From an uncultured Chlamydiae bacterium (GTDB lineage Bacteria > Chlamydiota > Chlamydiia > Chlamydiales > SM23-39): a stretch of 12,611 nt of DNA. The DNA is taken from NCBI GenBank assembly GCA_903909295.1, contig CAIVVG010000102.1, forward strand, positions 1 to 12,611, given 5' to 3'. The position numbers and the translations under genes are program-made. Positions within the stretch are counted from its first letter, which is position 1. Each line of letters begins with the position of its first letter. This document shows positions 6,535 to 12,611 of this stretch, one piece after another. Below the pieces are notes generated by a model that had not been told where the DNA came from, did no database searches, and was given only the letters and a program-made list of their open reading frames with translations.

Positions 6535-7460
6535 AGAAGTTCGGCAAGGGTGACTTGTACGCAGCCGAGCTGCTCAATCGCAATGCCCGCAGCGATATTG
6601 GCCAGATCCGCAATGAAGCCCATTTCCCATTGAAGCGCCACCCCTAAACAGATTACCGCCAGTACAGTATCCCCCGCTCCCGTCACATCCTTCACCTCTT
6701 GGCAACGGACTGGAAAATCGGTTCGATTCCCATTTTGGAGAAACAGGGAACTCCCCTCCTCAGACCGAGTGATAAGGAGCATTTCAGCGCTGGTAATCCG
6801 AAAAAGTTCCTCTGCGACTTCATCTAAAGAAGCGCTGTGGGGAAAGCGAGCCGCCGCATAGGCCTCGGACACATTGGGCTTGATGAGAGTGGCGCCCCGA
6901 TATTTGGTAAAGTCGATCCCTTTGGGGTCGACGATCGTAGGAATCTTGTGGGTGCGCGCTATCTCGAGTGTGGCGCTGATCAGAGAACGGGTCAAAAACC
7001 CCTTTCCATAGTCAGAGAGAGCTACCACCCCCATCTGTGGAATCGTGCTCTTCAATTCAGCAATACACCTCTCTTCCAAAGAGGGGGTAAGAGTTGTAAC
7101 GACTTCTCGATCGATGCGGAGTAACTGTTGCCCATCGGCGATGATCCGATTCTTGATCGGGGTGGGATAGCCCACCTCCTCGTGAAGTCCAGAGACCTGG
7201 GCACCTGCCCCTAAAAGGTGTCGTTTGAGCTCGTCCCCCTCCTCATCTTTCCCCAACCTGCCGCAAGCAACGACCTCCGCCCCCAATGCCACCAAGCTCA
7301 GAGCCACGTTCCCCGCTCCGCCCGGACGAGACTCTTGTTTCAACGTCTCTACAACGGGCACAGGAGCCTCAGGCGAGATCCTTCTGACCCGACCCATCGT
7401 ATACGCATCCAGAAGGTAATCGCCCAACACAAGCGTTTTAAAGGGGCGTACATCTACCAT
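6492..7460 (-). CDS. hldA: D-glycero-beta-D-manno-heptose-7-phosphate kinase (HldA/RfaE domain I)
   Basis: This PfkB-family sugar kinase phosphorylates heptose 7-phosphate at C1, making the bisphosphate for ADP-heptose, the LPS inner-core sugar donor. The 322 residues contain the N-terminal [10 protein letters not shown] (11-20) and [13 protein letters not shown] (26-38), the substrate motif GGAGNVA (47-53) and the PfkB signature DVTGAGDT with catalytic Asp264. It has only the kinase half: Escherichia coli HldE (about 477 residues) carries a fused nucleotidyltransferase domain that is absent here, so a separate HldC-type enzyme must be elsewhere. I chose ATG 7458-7460 rather than the longer frame to 7565 because homology starts there and the extension lies within hldD. 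The ATG overlaps the hldD stop by seven bases, so the pair is probably translationally coupled. The last ten residues ([10 protein letters not shown]) overlap the 3' end of mnmA. Confidence 0.9.
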   Translation of the reverse strand: MVDVRPFKTLVLGDYLLDAYTMGRVRRISPEAPVPVVETLKQESRPGGAGNVALSLVALGAEVVACGRLGKDEEGDELKRHLLGAGAQVSGLHEEVGYPTPIKNRIIADGQQLLRIDREVVTTLTPSLEERCIAELKSTIPQMGVVALSDYGKGFLTRSLISATLEIARTHKIPTIVDPKGIDFTKYRGATLIKPNVSEAYAAARFPHSASLDEVAEELFRITSAEMLLITRSEEGSSLFLQNGNRTDFPVRCQEVKDVTGAGDTVLAVICLGVALQWEMGFIADLANIAAGIAIEQLGCVQVTLAELLQRMTPPPRQMSPS

Positions 7461-8416
7461 CGAGCGTCTCGCATCAAATACTCTTGTACATACTCCTTCA
7501 CCGCCTCGCGAATGGGTGTGATAGAAAAAGGGATCTGAGCGCCATATTTTTTCATGGAGGCACACGTGTAATTTTGGTACTGACGGCTGAGCTCTGATGG
7601 CATCCCGATGTACTCGATGCGGGGCTCTTTTCCGAGAGCGGCAAAAAGGGCACCCGCCAACTCATTCCACGAAGTCGTCTGCCCGGCCCCAATATTGTAA
7701 ATTCCACAGAGCTGATTGCCCAGAAATGCGCACGTCATCCGGACCGCATCTTTCACATAGAGAAAATCGCGCAGCTGCCCCCCATCGGGATATTTTGGAT
7801 CGTTCGACCGATAGAGTTGAACAACCCCCTCTTGCTCTGCCTTCCGCGTCATTTTCAAGACCATGGAGGCCATCCGCCCCTTGTGATACTCGTTCGGACC
7901 AAAAATATTGAAATATTTGAGACCGACCACCCGATTGAGGACATTTTCCCTCTGTAGCCAGAGATCGACGAGATGTTTTGAATAGCCGTACATATTGAGC
8001 GGATGGAGCGTGTGGAGCTGAGCCTCGTCGTCGACAAACCCTTGAGAGCCGTCCCCATAAGTGGCGGCCGATGAGGCGTAAATAAACCGTTTTTCATTGC
8101 CGATCGCCCAGTCCGCGAGCCGGATTGTGAAGCGGTAGTTATTTTCTAAAAGATAGTCGGCATTGGTCTCCATCGTATCGGAACAGGCGCCCAGATGGAT
8201 GATGGCCGAAACCTCCTCTTCGTGGACCTTTAACCAGTCAAAGATATGGGAGCGGGAGACGGTGTCGATAAACCGCTTACCGACCCAATTTTTCCATTTT
8301 TCAGACTGTTTTAGGTCGTCTACGAGAATGAGTTGAAATTGACCGAGGTCATTGAGGTGGCGAACGACGCCAGAGCCGATCATACCGGCCGCGCCAGTGA
8401 TTACAATATATTGCAT
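7454..8416 (-). CDS. hldD: ADP-L-glycero-D-manno-heptose 6-epimerase HldD (RfaD)
   Basis: HldD converts ADP-D-glycero-D-manno-heptose to the L-glycero form, the last step of ADP-heptose synthesis for LPS core. The 320-residue protein is an extended short-chain dehydrogenase with a Rossmann nucleotide-binding motif GAAGMIG (8-14), the acidic stretch LVDDL (31-35), the active-site serine region YASSAATYG (113-121), the catalytic pair Tyr143-x-x-x-Lys147 and the downstream KYFNIFGPNEYHKGRMAS, a family signature. Its length is normal (E. coli has 310). The ATG at 8414-8416 has no Shine-Dalgarno sequence, and a -10-like TACACT lies seven bases upstream, so the message may be leaderless. It is first in a two-gene heptose operon with hldA, just beyond the terminator of the ribosomal protein operon. 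Confidence 0.95.
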   Translation of the reverse strand: MQYIVITGAAGMIGSGVVRHLNDLGQFQLILVDDLKQSEKWKNWVGKRFIDTVSRSHIFDWLKVHEEEVSAIIHLGACSDTMETNADYLLENNYRFTIRLADWAIGNEKRFIYASSAATYGDGSQGFVDDEAQLHTLHPLNMYGYSKHLVDLWLQRENVLNRVVGLKYFNIFGPNEYHKGRMASMVLKMTRKAEQEGVVQLYRSNDPKYPDGGQLRDFLYVKDAVRMTCAFLGNQLCGIYNIGAGQTTSWNELAGALFAALGKEPRIEYIGMPSELSRQYQNYTCASMKKYGAQIPFSITPIREAVKEYVQEYLMRDARW

Positions 8417-8423
8417 GGAGAGG

Positions 8424-8452
8424 AGTGTAACAGATCAGAAATTTAACGCAAA
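8424..8452 (-). promoter_or_regulatory. Possible hldD promoter overlapping the rplI terminator
   Basis: On the minus strand TACACT (8424-8429) lies seven bases (CCTCTCC) before the hldD ATG. The -35 candidates are TTGCGT (8446-8451, spacer 16) or TTTGCG (8447-8452, spacer 17), both in the distal arm of the terminator hairpin. The -35 is weak (three of six consensus bases). Confidence 0.4.
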
Positions 8453-8476
8453 GACACGCGGAAGCGTGTCTTTGCG
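8447..8476 (-). terminator. Terminator hairpin of the tRNA-Gln/ribosomal protein operon
   Basis: A perfect 13-base-pair inverted repeat (CGCAAAGACACGC at 8447-8459 with its complement at 8464-8476) closes a four-base loop. On the minus strand it begins six bases after the rplI stop and is followed by TTAAATTT, a weak U tract. The stem is strong, so termination or 3'-end stabilisation is likely. Confidence 0.7.
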
Positions 8477-8482
8477 CGTGAA

Positions 8483-9004
8483 CTATCCTTCTGCAGAAGG
8501 GGGCACTTCTACAGGAATTGGAGCTACGACAGCTTCAATACCGGTATGGGCAATCCCTTCAGGAATGATCGTCAGTGAGCAATGAACTGGCACTCCTTCT
8601 TTCAGACGGAGCTCCAACTTATGCAATCCTGTCGTTTTGAGAGGACGGTTCAGAAGGATGTATTTTCTTTCTACAGGCAAGCCTTGTTCTTGGAACAAGA
8701 GTGCAATGTCTGCTGCAGAAACAGAACCATACATGTGCCCTTCTGGATCGACTTTAACTTTGACAGAAAGAGATATGGAGCCAATTTGCGCAGCCAACTC
8801 ATCTGCTTCTTTCCGGTCGATGACCGCTTGTTTCTCACGCTCTGCGCGGAGACTCTCTTGCTTGCGCAGTGTATTTACACTAGCGGCTACAGCGAGCCCT
8901 TGTGGAAGGAGAAAGTTGCGTACATAGCCGGGTCTTGCGGTGACAACTTCACCTTTCTTACCGAGGGCATCTACGTCTTTGAGTAACAATAATTGTTGTT
9001 TCAT
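8483..9004 (-). CDS. rplI: 50S ribosomal protein L9 (bL9)
   Basis: bL9 binds 23S rRNA domain V near the L1 stalk and helps keep the reading frame. The 173-residue product has the typical N-terminal RNA-binding domain, starting MKQQLLLLKDVDALGKKGEV with the conserved PGYVRNFLLPQGLA, then the long central helix (about 45-75) and a C-terminal domain. It is longer than the E. coli protein (149 residues) because of a proline-rich tail ending VEVPPSAEG. I chose ATG 9002-9004: it has TAGGAG at 9008-9013, and the six extra residues of the longer frame do not fit the family. The ribosome binding site overlaps the rpsR stop codon. It is last in the operon, followed at once by a terminator hairpin. Confidence 0.95.
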   Translation of the reverse strand: MKQQLLLLKDVDALGKKGEVVTARPGYVRNFLLPQGLAVAASVNTLRKQESLRAEREKQAVIDRKEADELAAQIGSISLSVKVKVDPEGHMYGSVSAADIALLFQEQGLPVERKYILLNRPLKTTGLHKLELRLKEGVPVHCSLTIIPEGIAHTGIEAVVAPIPVEVPPSAEG

Positions 9005-9011
9005 GAGGCTC

Positions 9012-9275
9012 CTATTCTTCAAGTACGAAAGGCAACAGAGCCATATAACGGGCCTGTTTGATCGCCTTCTTGAGGTGTTTTTGATAGAAATAAGAGACGC
9101 CTGTGATGCGGCGTGGCAAAATTTTTCCGCGCTCAGTGATGAACTGCTTCAAATTTTCAACGTCTTTGTAATCAACACGCTCTACTTTCGCAGCGACGAA
9201 AGGGCAACACTTTTTCTTCTTGGAAAAAGGGGACTCAGCGGAAACTTTTGCTGCAGGTTTTTCGTGGGTGATCAT
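9012..9275 (-). CDS. rpsR: 30S ribosomal protein S18 (bS18)
   Basis: bS18 binds the platform of the small subunit as a heterodimer with bS6, whose gene lies directly upstream. The 87 residues contain the family core: CCPF, then [20 protein letters not shown] and [20 protein letters not shown]. The first 20 or so residues ([20 protein letters not shown]) form a basic, flexible N-terminal extension. ATG 9273-9275 lies three bases after the rpsF stop, with GGAG within the end of rpsF serving as ribosome binding site. Confidence 0.95.
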   Translation of the reverse strand: MITHEKPAAKVSAESPFSKKKKCCPFVAAKVERVDYKDVENLKQFITERGKILPRRITGVSYFYQKHLKKAIKQARYMALLPFVLEE

Positions 9276-9278
9276 CGC

Positions 9279-9632
9279 CTACACTCCAGAGTGGGTTTTA
9301 ATGGGTTTGAAATCGAGCGTCTCTTGCACTTTTTCGATTCTCATCGTCATGAAACGGATGAGGTCTTCGTGCAGTTGGTACTCTCCCCAAATTTTTGCAA
9401 TCTGCTGGGTGGGGAATTCGAAGTAAACGACGTAGTAAAAACCTTCTCGTTTCCCTTCAATTGGATAGGCGAGCTTACGGCGCCCTTGTTCGTGAATCTT
9501 ATGGATGACGCCTTGTTTCTCAAGGATCCCATTGGTGATTTTTTCAAAAGCTTTCTGACGAGCCTCATCGCTGAGCGTAGCGCTCAGGATGTACATCCCT
9601 TCATAAAGCCCTTTTCTTAGGTCTTTTCTCAT
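9279..9632 (-). CDS. rpsF: 30S ribosomal protein S6 (bS6)
   Basis: bS6 assembles with bS18 on the central domain of 16S rRNA. The 117 residues show the bS6 ferredoxin-like pattern: YEGMYILSATLSDEARQKA, RRKLAYPIEGKREGFYYVVY and IWGEYQLHEDLIRFMTMRIE. ATG 9630-9632 overlaps the pth stop in an ATGA arrangement, with GGAGATGT just before it, so it has both a good ribosome binding site and probable coupling to pth. In some bacteria the S6:S18 complex binds its own leader as feedback; I see no clear leader structure here because the start lies inside pth. Confidence 0.95.
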   Translation of the reverse strand: MRKDLRKGLYEGMYILSATLSDEARQKAFEKITNGILEKQGVIHKIHEQGRRKLAYPIEGKREGFYYVVYFEFPTQQIAKIWGEYQLHEDLIRFMTMRIEKVQETLDFKPIKTHSGV

Positions 9633-10222
9633 ACATCTCCAATGCTCGGAGTCGATGGATTTGGTTTATTTGCAAAATCCATCGCACTGGTTATTCCTTT
9701 CTCAAGCCAAATTTCTAAGGCCCGAACCACTCGATCCAGAACACCTGGAACGAGCTTCTCTTCCTCTGAAGAAAATGGGCCTAACACGTGGTCAGCCAAA
9801 TCCCCTTCTTGCCGATCGCCCACCCCTATTCGGAGTCGGGCATATCGATCTGTCTGCAAGTGCTGCTCAACGCTTTTCAGGCCGTTATGACCTCCAGCGC
9901 TACTATTGATTCGCACCCGCAGTTGTCCCAAAGGAAGAGCCACATCATCTGTGACGATCATGAGGTGGGACACATCAACTTGTCGGTAGTCGGCGAGGAG
10001 CCGCACCGAGACGCCGCTCTCATTCATGTACGTGAGCGGCATTAATAACATCACGGGAGTTTGGCCTATTTGGCCCTCTGCAATACTCCCCTGAAACGCT
10101 GCCTTCTTTCGAAACTCAAGCCGGTATTTGTCAGCGAGTTTCTCTACGGCAGCAAACCCAATGTTGTGACGCGTTCCCTGATACTTCTTTCCAGGATTCC
10201 CGAGTCCAACAATCAGGCGCAT
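9629..10222 (-). CDS. pth: Peptidyl-tRNA hydrolase (Pth)
   Basis: Pth cleaves the ester bond of peptidyl-tRNAs that drop off the ribosome, recycling tRNA. The 197-residue protein matches the single-domain family: the N-terminal VGLGNPGKKYQGTRHNIGF carries the catalytic histidine (His19) with Asn9 nearby, LTYMNESG carries Asn67, DDVALPLG carries Asp92/Asp93 and the SSAGGHNGLKS loop carries Asn113. Length is typical (about 185-200). ATG 10220-10222 follows the rplY stop with no gap (TAGATG), with AAGG upstream. The rplY-pth pairing is widespread in bacteria; here rpsF, rpsR and rplI follow, as in Chlamydia. Confidence 0.95.
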   Translation of the reverse strand: MRLIVGLGNPGKKYQGTRHNIGFAAVEKLADKYRLEFRKKAAFQGSIAEGQIGQTPVMLLMPLTYMNESGVSVRLLADYRQVDVSHLMIVTDDVALPLGQLRVRINSSAGGHNGLKSVEQHLQTDRYARLRIGVGDRQEGDLADHVLGPFSSEEEKLVPGVLDRVVRALEIWLEKGITSAMDFANKPNPSTPSIGDV

Positions 10223-10774
10223 CTATGCCTTTTTGGCAATCGCGACAACCACTTCTTTCATTTGCGCAAGCGGCTTTACACCGTGGGGCAAAGCGATATC
10301 GGACAAGCGCTTAGAGTGCATGATATCGAGCTCTCTTACGTCAATTGACAAAGAAGCGGGGATGTGGTCGGGCAAGCAAGAGACTTTCAATGCGCGAATC
10401 GGTTGGCGCATAAATCCGCCGAGCTTCACGCCCACGCTCTCTGCAACGCCAGTCACTTGGATCGGCACGTTCACTGTGACAGGAACGCCGTCGGTGAGCA
10501 ACAAGAAGTCGATGTGCTCAATCGCGTAAGTCGCCACGTGATACTGAATTTCTTTGACAATGGCCTTGTGGGTTTGTTTTTCACCTTGCAGCTCAAAAAC
10601 AGTTGTGCTGAGCATCCCTTGACCCATGTTGCGCAAGATCGCTTGCATTTCCTCTGTAGGAACGGAGAGAAGCTCGCACTCTCCTTTTTGGCTATACAGG
10701 ATGGCGGGTACTTTCCCCTCTCGGCGCAGTTTATTGACTCCACCCTTCTTTCTTGCAGAAACGGATAATTTCAT
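10223..10774 (-). CDS. rplY: 50S ribosomal protein L25, general stress (Ctc/TL5) form (bL25)
   Basis: bL25 binds 5S rRNA in the large subunit. At 183 residues this is the two-domain Ctc/TL5 type: an N-terminal 5S-binding domain (about 1-92, with KLRREGKVPAILY and KAIVKEIQYH) and a C-terminal beta domain (about 95-183, with VPIQVTGVAESVGVKLGG and PDHIPASLSIDVREL). The short E. coli form has only the first domain. The ATG has a clear ribosome binding site (GAGGA, about five bases upstream). The gene lies 23 bases downstream of tRNA-Gln with no terminator between, so both are probably on one transcript. Confidence 0.95.
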   Translation of the reverse strand: MKLSVSARKKGGVNKLRREGKVPAILYSQKGECELLSVPTEEMQAILRNMGQGMLSTTVFELQGEKQTHKAIVKEIQYHVATYAIEHIDFLLLTDGVPVTVNVPIQVTGVAESVGVKLGGFMRQPIRALKVSCLPDHIPASLSIDVRELDIMHSKRLSDIALPHGVKPLAQMKEVVVAIAKKA

Positions 10775-10797
10775 AATTCCTCGTTAAATCGATCGTT

Positions 10798-10869
<72 letters not shown>

Positions 10870-10887
10870 GAATCCAAAACAGGTTCC

Positions 10888-10917
10888 ATGTTACTCAACG
10901 GGGTAAATATTTTGCAA
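10888..10917 (-). promoter_or_regulatory. Possible promoter of the tRNA-Gln/ribosomal protein operon
   Basis: On the minus strand TTGCAA (10912-10917) and TAACAT (10888-10893) are separated by 18 bases, and the tRNA begins 18 bases after the -10 element. It lies back to back with the glgA promoter in a 96-base divergent gap. Confidence 0.45.
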
Positions 10918-10928
10918 ACCAAAAAAAC

Positions 10929-10957
10929 TTGTCCCTTATACGGCCAATAGGTATAGA
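10929..10957 (+). promoter_or_regulatory. Probable glgA promoter, placing the start site at the ATG
   Basis: TTGTCC (10929-10934) and TATAGA (10952-10957) are 17 bases apart. Only eight bases (CAAATAAA) lie between the -10 element and ATG 10966, with no Shine-Dalgarno sequence, so the message is predicted to be leaderless or nearly so. Confidence 0.55.
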
Positions 10958-10965
10958 CAAATAAA

Positions 10966-12414
10966 ATGAAGATTGTACAGGTGACGGCCGAATTTGCCCC
11001 CATCGCCAAGGCGGGGGGACTCGGAGAGGTGCTCGTAGGCCTCTCTCGAGAACTTGTGCGCCAGGGGGATGAGGTCGAGGTCATCCTTCCCAAGTATGAC
11101 TTCTTGCACTTTGATAAAATATCTCAAGTAACTAAAAATGTGTATATTACGGAATATCAAGGGTGCCGACTTCACCTGATTGACTCCCCCGAACACTTTC
11201 ACGGGGGGAAGATTTATGGGGCCGAGGACCTGATTGGGCGGTTTCTCTATTTTTCTAGGGCGGCGCTCGAGTATCTCGAAGAGAGGGGGGAACCGATCGA
11301 TATTCTCCACCTTCACGATTGGCACACAGCTTTTTGCGCGCCCCTAATGAAAGATGTTTTTAAAAAAAGGGTCTCCGTAAAGGGAATTTTATTGACCATC
11401 CATAATGGGGAGTACCAGGGGCAGTGTTCCCCCGCGGACTTGGATGCCATTGGGGTCCAGGGAGAGCATTACCTCACGCCAGAGCGCCTCCAAGATGACG
11501 ATCCGAAAACTCCTGAGATGATCAACCTGCTCAAGGGGGGAATCGTCTATTCAGATGCTGTCAATACGGTCTCCCCTACCTATGCCCAAGAAATTTTGAC
11601 CCCAGAAATGGGCTTTCACCTCGATGCAACCTGTCGGAAATACCGATCGAAGCTGAGCGGGATCTTGAATGGGATCGACCAAAACCTCTGGAATCCCAAG
11701 GTTGACCCGGCCCTGCTAGCCCATTACGATGGGGAGTCTTCGCTTGAGACCATCCTCAAGGCCAAGGCGAAAAATAAGCGGGTCCTCCATGAGCGTTTTC
11801 ACCTCGATCTCAAGAAGGGGCCCTGGATTGGGGGGGTGACCCGGATTGTCTCCCAAAAGGGGCCTGAGCTTTTAAAAGAGACGTTGAAGGAGACGGTCGA
11901 AAAGGGAGGGGTCTTTATTTTACTGGGCTCTGCCCCCCAAGAACCCAAGTTACGGGCTGAGTTCTATGCGCTGAAGGCGGAGTATGCGGGACACCCCCAA
12001 GTGCTGCTCCATTTTGAGTACGATGAGACCTTGGCCCATGAAATCTATGCGGCTCTCGATTTTCTGATCGTCCCGTCGCTCTTCGAGCCTTGCGGCCTGA
12101 CCCAGCTCATCGCCATGCACTACGGCACTGTGCCCATCGTGCGAGCCACAGGCGGACTGAAAGATACCGTCTTTGATTGCGAAGACCCCACTGTCCCCGC
12201 CTCCAAGAGGAATGGATTTACGTTCCCAGGCGCGACAGCGGCTTCCTTAAGGAGCGCCCTCGATCGGGCGTTCCACCTATTCCATACAGACCCGGTCACC
12301 TTCCAGATTCTCATCCGTCGCGGAATGCAGCTCGACTTCAGCTGGAAAAAGCCAGCCCAGGTATATAAAAAGCTGTATGTCAAAATTCAGAGCATTCCGA
12401 CGAAAAATATTTGA
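10966..12414 (+). CDS. glgA: Glycogen synthase GlgA (ADP-glucose-dependent, GT5)
   Basis: GlgA transfers glucose from ADP-glucose to the growing alpha-1,4-glucan chain. The 482-residue length is normal (E. coli 477). Visible family features are the ADP-glucose-binding KAGGLGE (Lys15-Glu21), HLHDWHTA (115-122), TIHNGEYQG (144-152), SGILNGID (231-238), the donor-site Arg293 and Lys298 in TRIVSQKG, and the catalytic FEPCGLTQL...YGTVPIV region (373-392), with Glu374 the conserved acid and TGGLKDTV (395-402) following. All key residues are intact. It is divergent from the tRNA-Gln/ribosomal protein operon, an arrangement I recall from Chlamydia. The stop TGA (12412-12414) touches the first AACGAT repeat of the downstream array. 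Confidence 0.96.
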   Translation: MKIVQVTAEFAPIAKAGGLGEVLVGLSRELVRQGDEVEVILPKYDFLHFDKISQVTKNVYITEYQGCRLHLIDSPEHFHGGKIYGAEDLIGRFLYFSRAALEYLEERGEPIDILHLHDWHTAFCAPLMKDVFKKRVSVKGILLTIHNGEYQGQCSPADLDAIGVQGEHYLTPERLQDDDPKTPEMINLLKGGIVYSDAVNTVSPTYAQEILTPEMGFHLDATCRKYRSKLSGILNGIDQNLWNPKVDPALLAHYDGESSLETILKAKAKNKRVLHERFHLDLKKGPWIGGVTRIVSQKGPELLKETLKETVEKGGVFILLGSAPQEPKLRAEFYALKAEYAGHPQVLLHFEYDETLAHEIYAALDFLIVPSLFEPCGLTQLIAMHYGTVPIVRATGGLKDTVFDCEDPTVPASKRNGFTFPGATAASLRSALDRAFHLFHTDPVTFQILIRRGMQLDFSWKKPAQVYKKLYVKIQSIPTKNI

Positions 12415-12504
12415 ACGATATAACGATATAACGATGTAATGATAAAAAAAACCTCGCCGCAAAGCGGCGAAAGATATTTTTATCGTTATATCGTTTCCAT
12501 CGTT
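12414..12504 (+). repeat. Inverted array of AACGAT units flanking a GC-rich hairpin
   Basis: Three plus-strand AACGAT units start at 12414, 12422 and 12430 (eight-base period), and a degenerate AATGAT at 12438. Three units in the opposite sense (ATCGTT) lie at 12482-12487, 12490-12495 and 12499-12504. The 14-base AACGATATAACGAT occurs twice on the left (12414-12427 and 12422-12435) and is perfectly complementary to 12482-12495. In the centre is a GC-rich hairpin (12454-12470). The outer arms can pair to form a long cruciform or RNA stem. Confidence 0.8.
12443..12470 (-). terminator. Intrinsic terminator, canonical on the minus strand, possibly bidirectional
   Basis: The stem TCGCCGC (12454-12460) and GCGGCGA (12464-12470) closes an AAA loop. 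Read on the minus strand it is followed by GG and eight T (12444-12451), a textbook terminator for a transcript arriving from the right of the window. On the plus strand the tail AAGATATTTTT is a weaker U tract that could still end glgA transcription. Confidence 0.75.
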
Positions 12505-12510
12505 AATTTC

Positions 12511-12611
12511 GGCGTTGTTGCATAAATAGCTGCGGATAAGGTTTTTCTTGCCTTAAGTCCAGTGAGCTTGTAAATTTTTTGTTGGTTACACGAAAAATTT
12601 GAGGCTTGACA
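12511..12611. mobile_element. Probable terminal part of an IS5-family insertion sequence, cut by the window edge
   Basis: From 12511 the sequence reads GGCGTTGTTGCATAAAT, resembling the terminal inverted repeats of IS5/IS903-type elements (GGCTTTGTTG-type ends). No coding frame is open in the following 94 bases, as expected for the short subterminal region before a transposase. A TTGACA hexamer at 12606-12611 could be the -35 of a transposase promoter. The other end, the transposase and any target duplication lie outside the window, so the call rests on the end motif only. Confidence 0.45.

Noticed and set aside
7461..7565. N-terminal extension of the heptose kinase to 7565
   Set aside because: The extra 35 residues lie inside the hldD coding region and do not resemble the family; the ATG at 7460 fits the kinase N-terminus.
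9005..9022. Longer rplI start giving six extra residues
   Set aside because: The ribosome binding site TAGGAG is placed for ATG 9004, and bL9 proteins begin at this methionine.
8940..9620. A 226-codon plus-strand frame opposite rpsR and rpsF
   Set aside because: It is antisense to two unmistakable ribosomal protein genes; the composition (Phe-rich) is what complementing them gives.
12414..12504. Reading the repeats as a CRISPR array
   Set aside because: The units are 6-8 bases, contiguous on each side and inverted; there are no spacers of regular length and no cas genes.

Overview
The window looks like a chromosomal segment from a member of the Chlamydiae, most likely an environmental (amoeba- or protist-associated) lineage rather than Chlamydia itself. 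The main argument is gene order: a divergent block with glgA on the plus strand and tRNA-Gln, rplY/ctc, pth, rpsF, rpsR, rplI on the minus strand. From memory this matches the glgA-ctc-pth-rs6-rs18-rl9 run of Chlamydia trachomatis. By eye the base composition is near half GC, higher than in classical Chlamydia. I cannot name a family or species from the sequence alone.

Layout, left to right. (1) 3-445 holds an unrecognised coiled-coil-like protein whose 5' part appears to lie in another frame, so it may be frameshifted. (2) 534-3354 is a tight plus-strand operon: an EamA-type exporter of the inner membrane, a secreted seven-bladed YVTN beta-propeller and a probable outer-membrane beta-barrel, joined by two ATGA overlaps. 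(3) 3331-4382 is a minus-strand pair: a 70-residue unknown protein coupled to a signal-peptide-bearing protein with protein-kinase-like motifs. (4) 4478-5389 is the membrane protease HtpX, with a good promoter, a good ribosome binding site and a strong intrinsic terminator. (5) 5503-6534 is the tRNA 2-thiouridylase MnmA. (6) 6492-8416 on the minus strand is an LPS heptose pair, hldD followed by a kinase-only hldA/rfaE1. (7) 8483-10869 on the minus strand is the tRNA-Gln-rplY-pth-rpsF-rpsR-rplI translation operon. (8) 10966-12414 is glycogen synthase glgA. (9) 12414-12611 holds an unusual inverted array of AACGAT units around a GC-rich terminator hairpin, then what looks like the terminal repeat of an IS5-type element running off the window.

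Most genes are ordinary housekeeping or envelope genes: translation (rplY, pth, rpsF, rpsR, rplI, mnmA, tRNA-Gln), membrane quality control (htpX), LPS heptose synthesis (hldD, hldA) and glycogen storage (glgA). The accessory part is the first 4.4 kb, with an exporter, propeller and barrel operon facing a secreted kinase-like pair; both are candidates for surface or host-interaction functions, which is inference. The most striking regulatory pattern is that mnmA, hldD and glgA each have a -10-like hexamer only 7-8 bases before the ATG and no visible Shine-Dalgarno sequence, which predicts leaderless mRNAs. Apart from the suspected IS end I see no CRISPR array, toxin-antitoxin pair, phage gene or complete mobile element.
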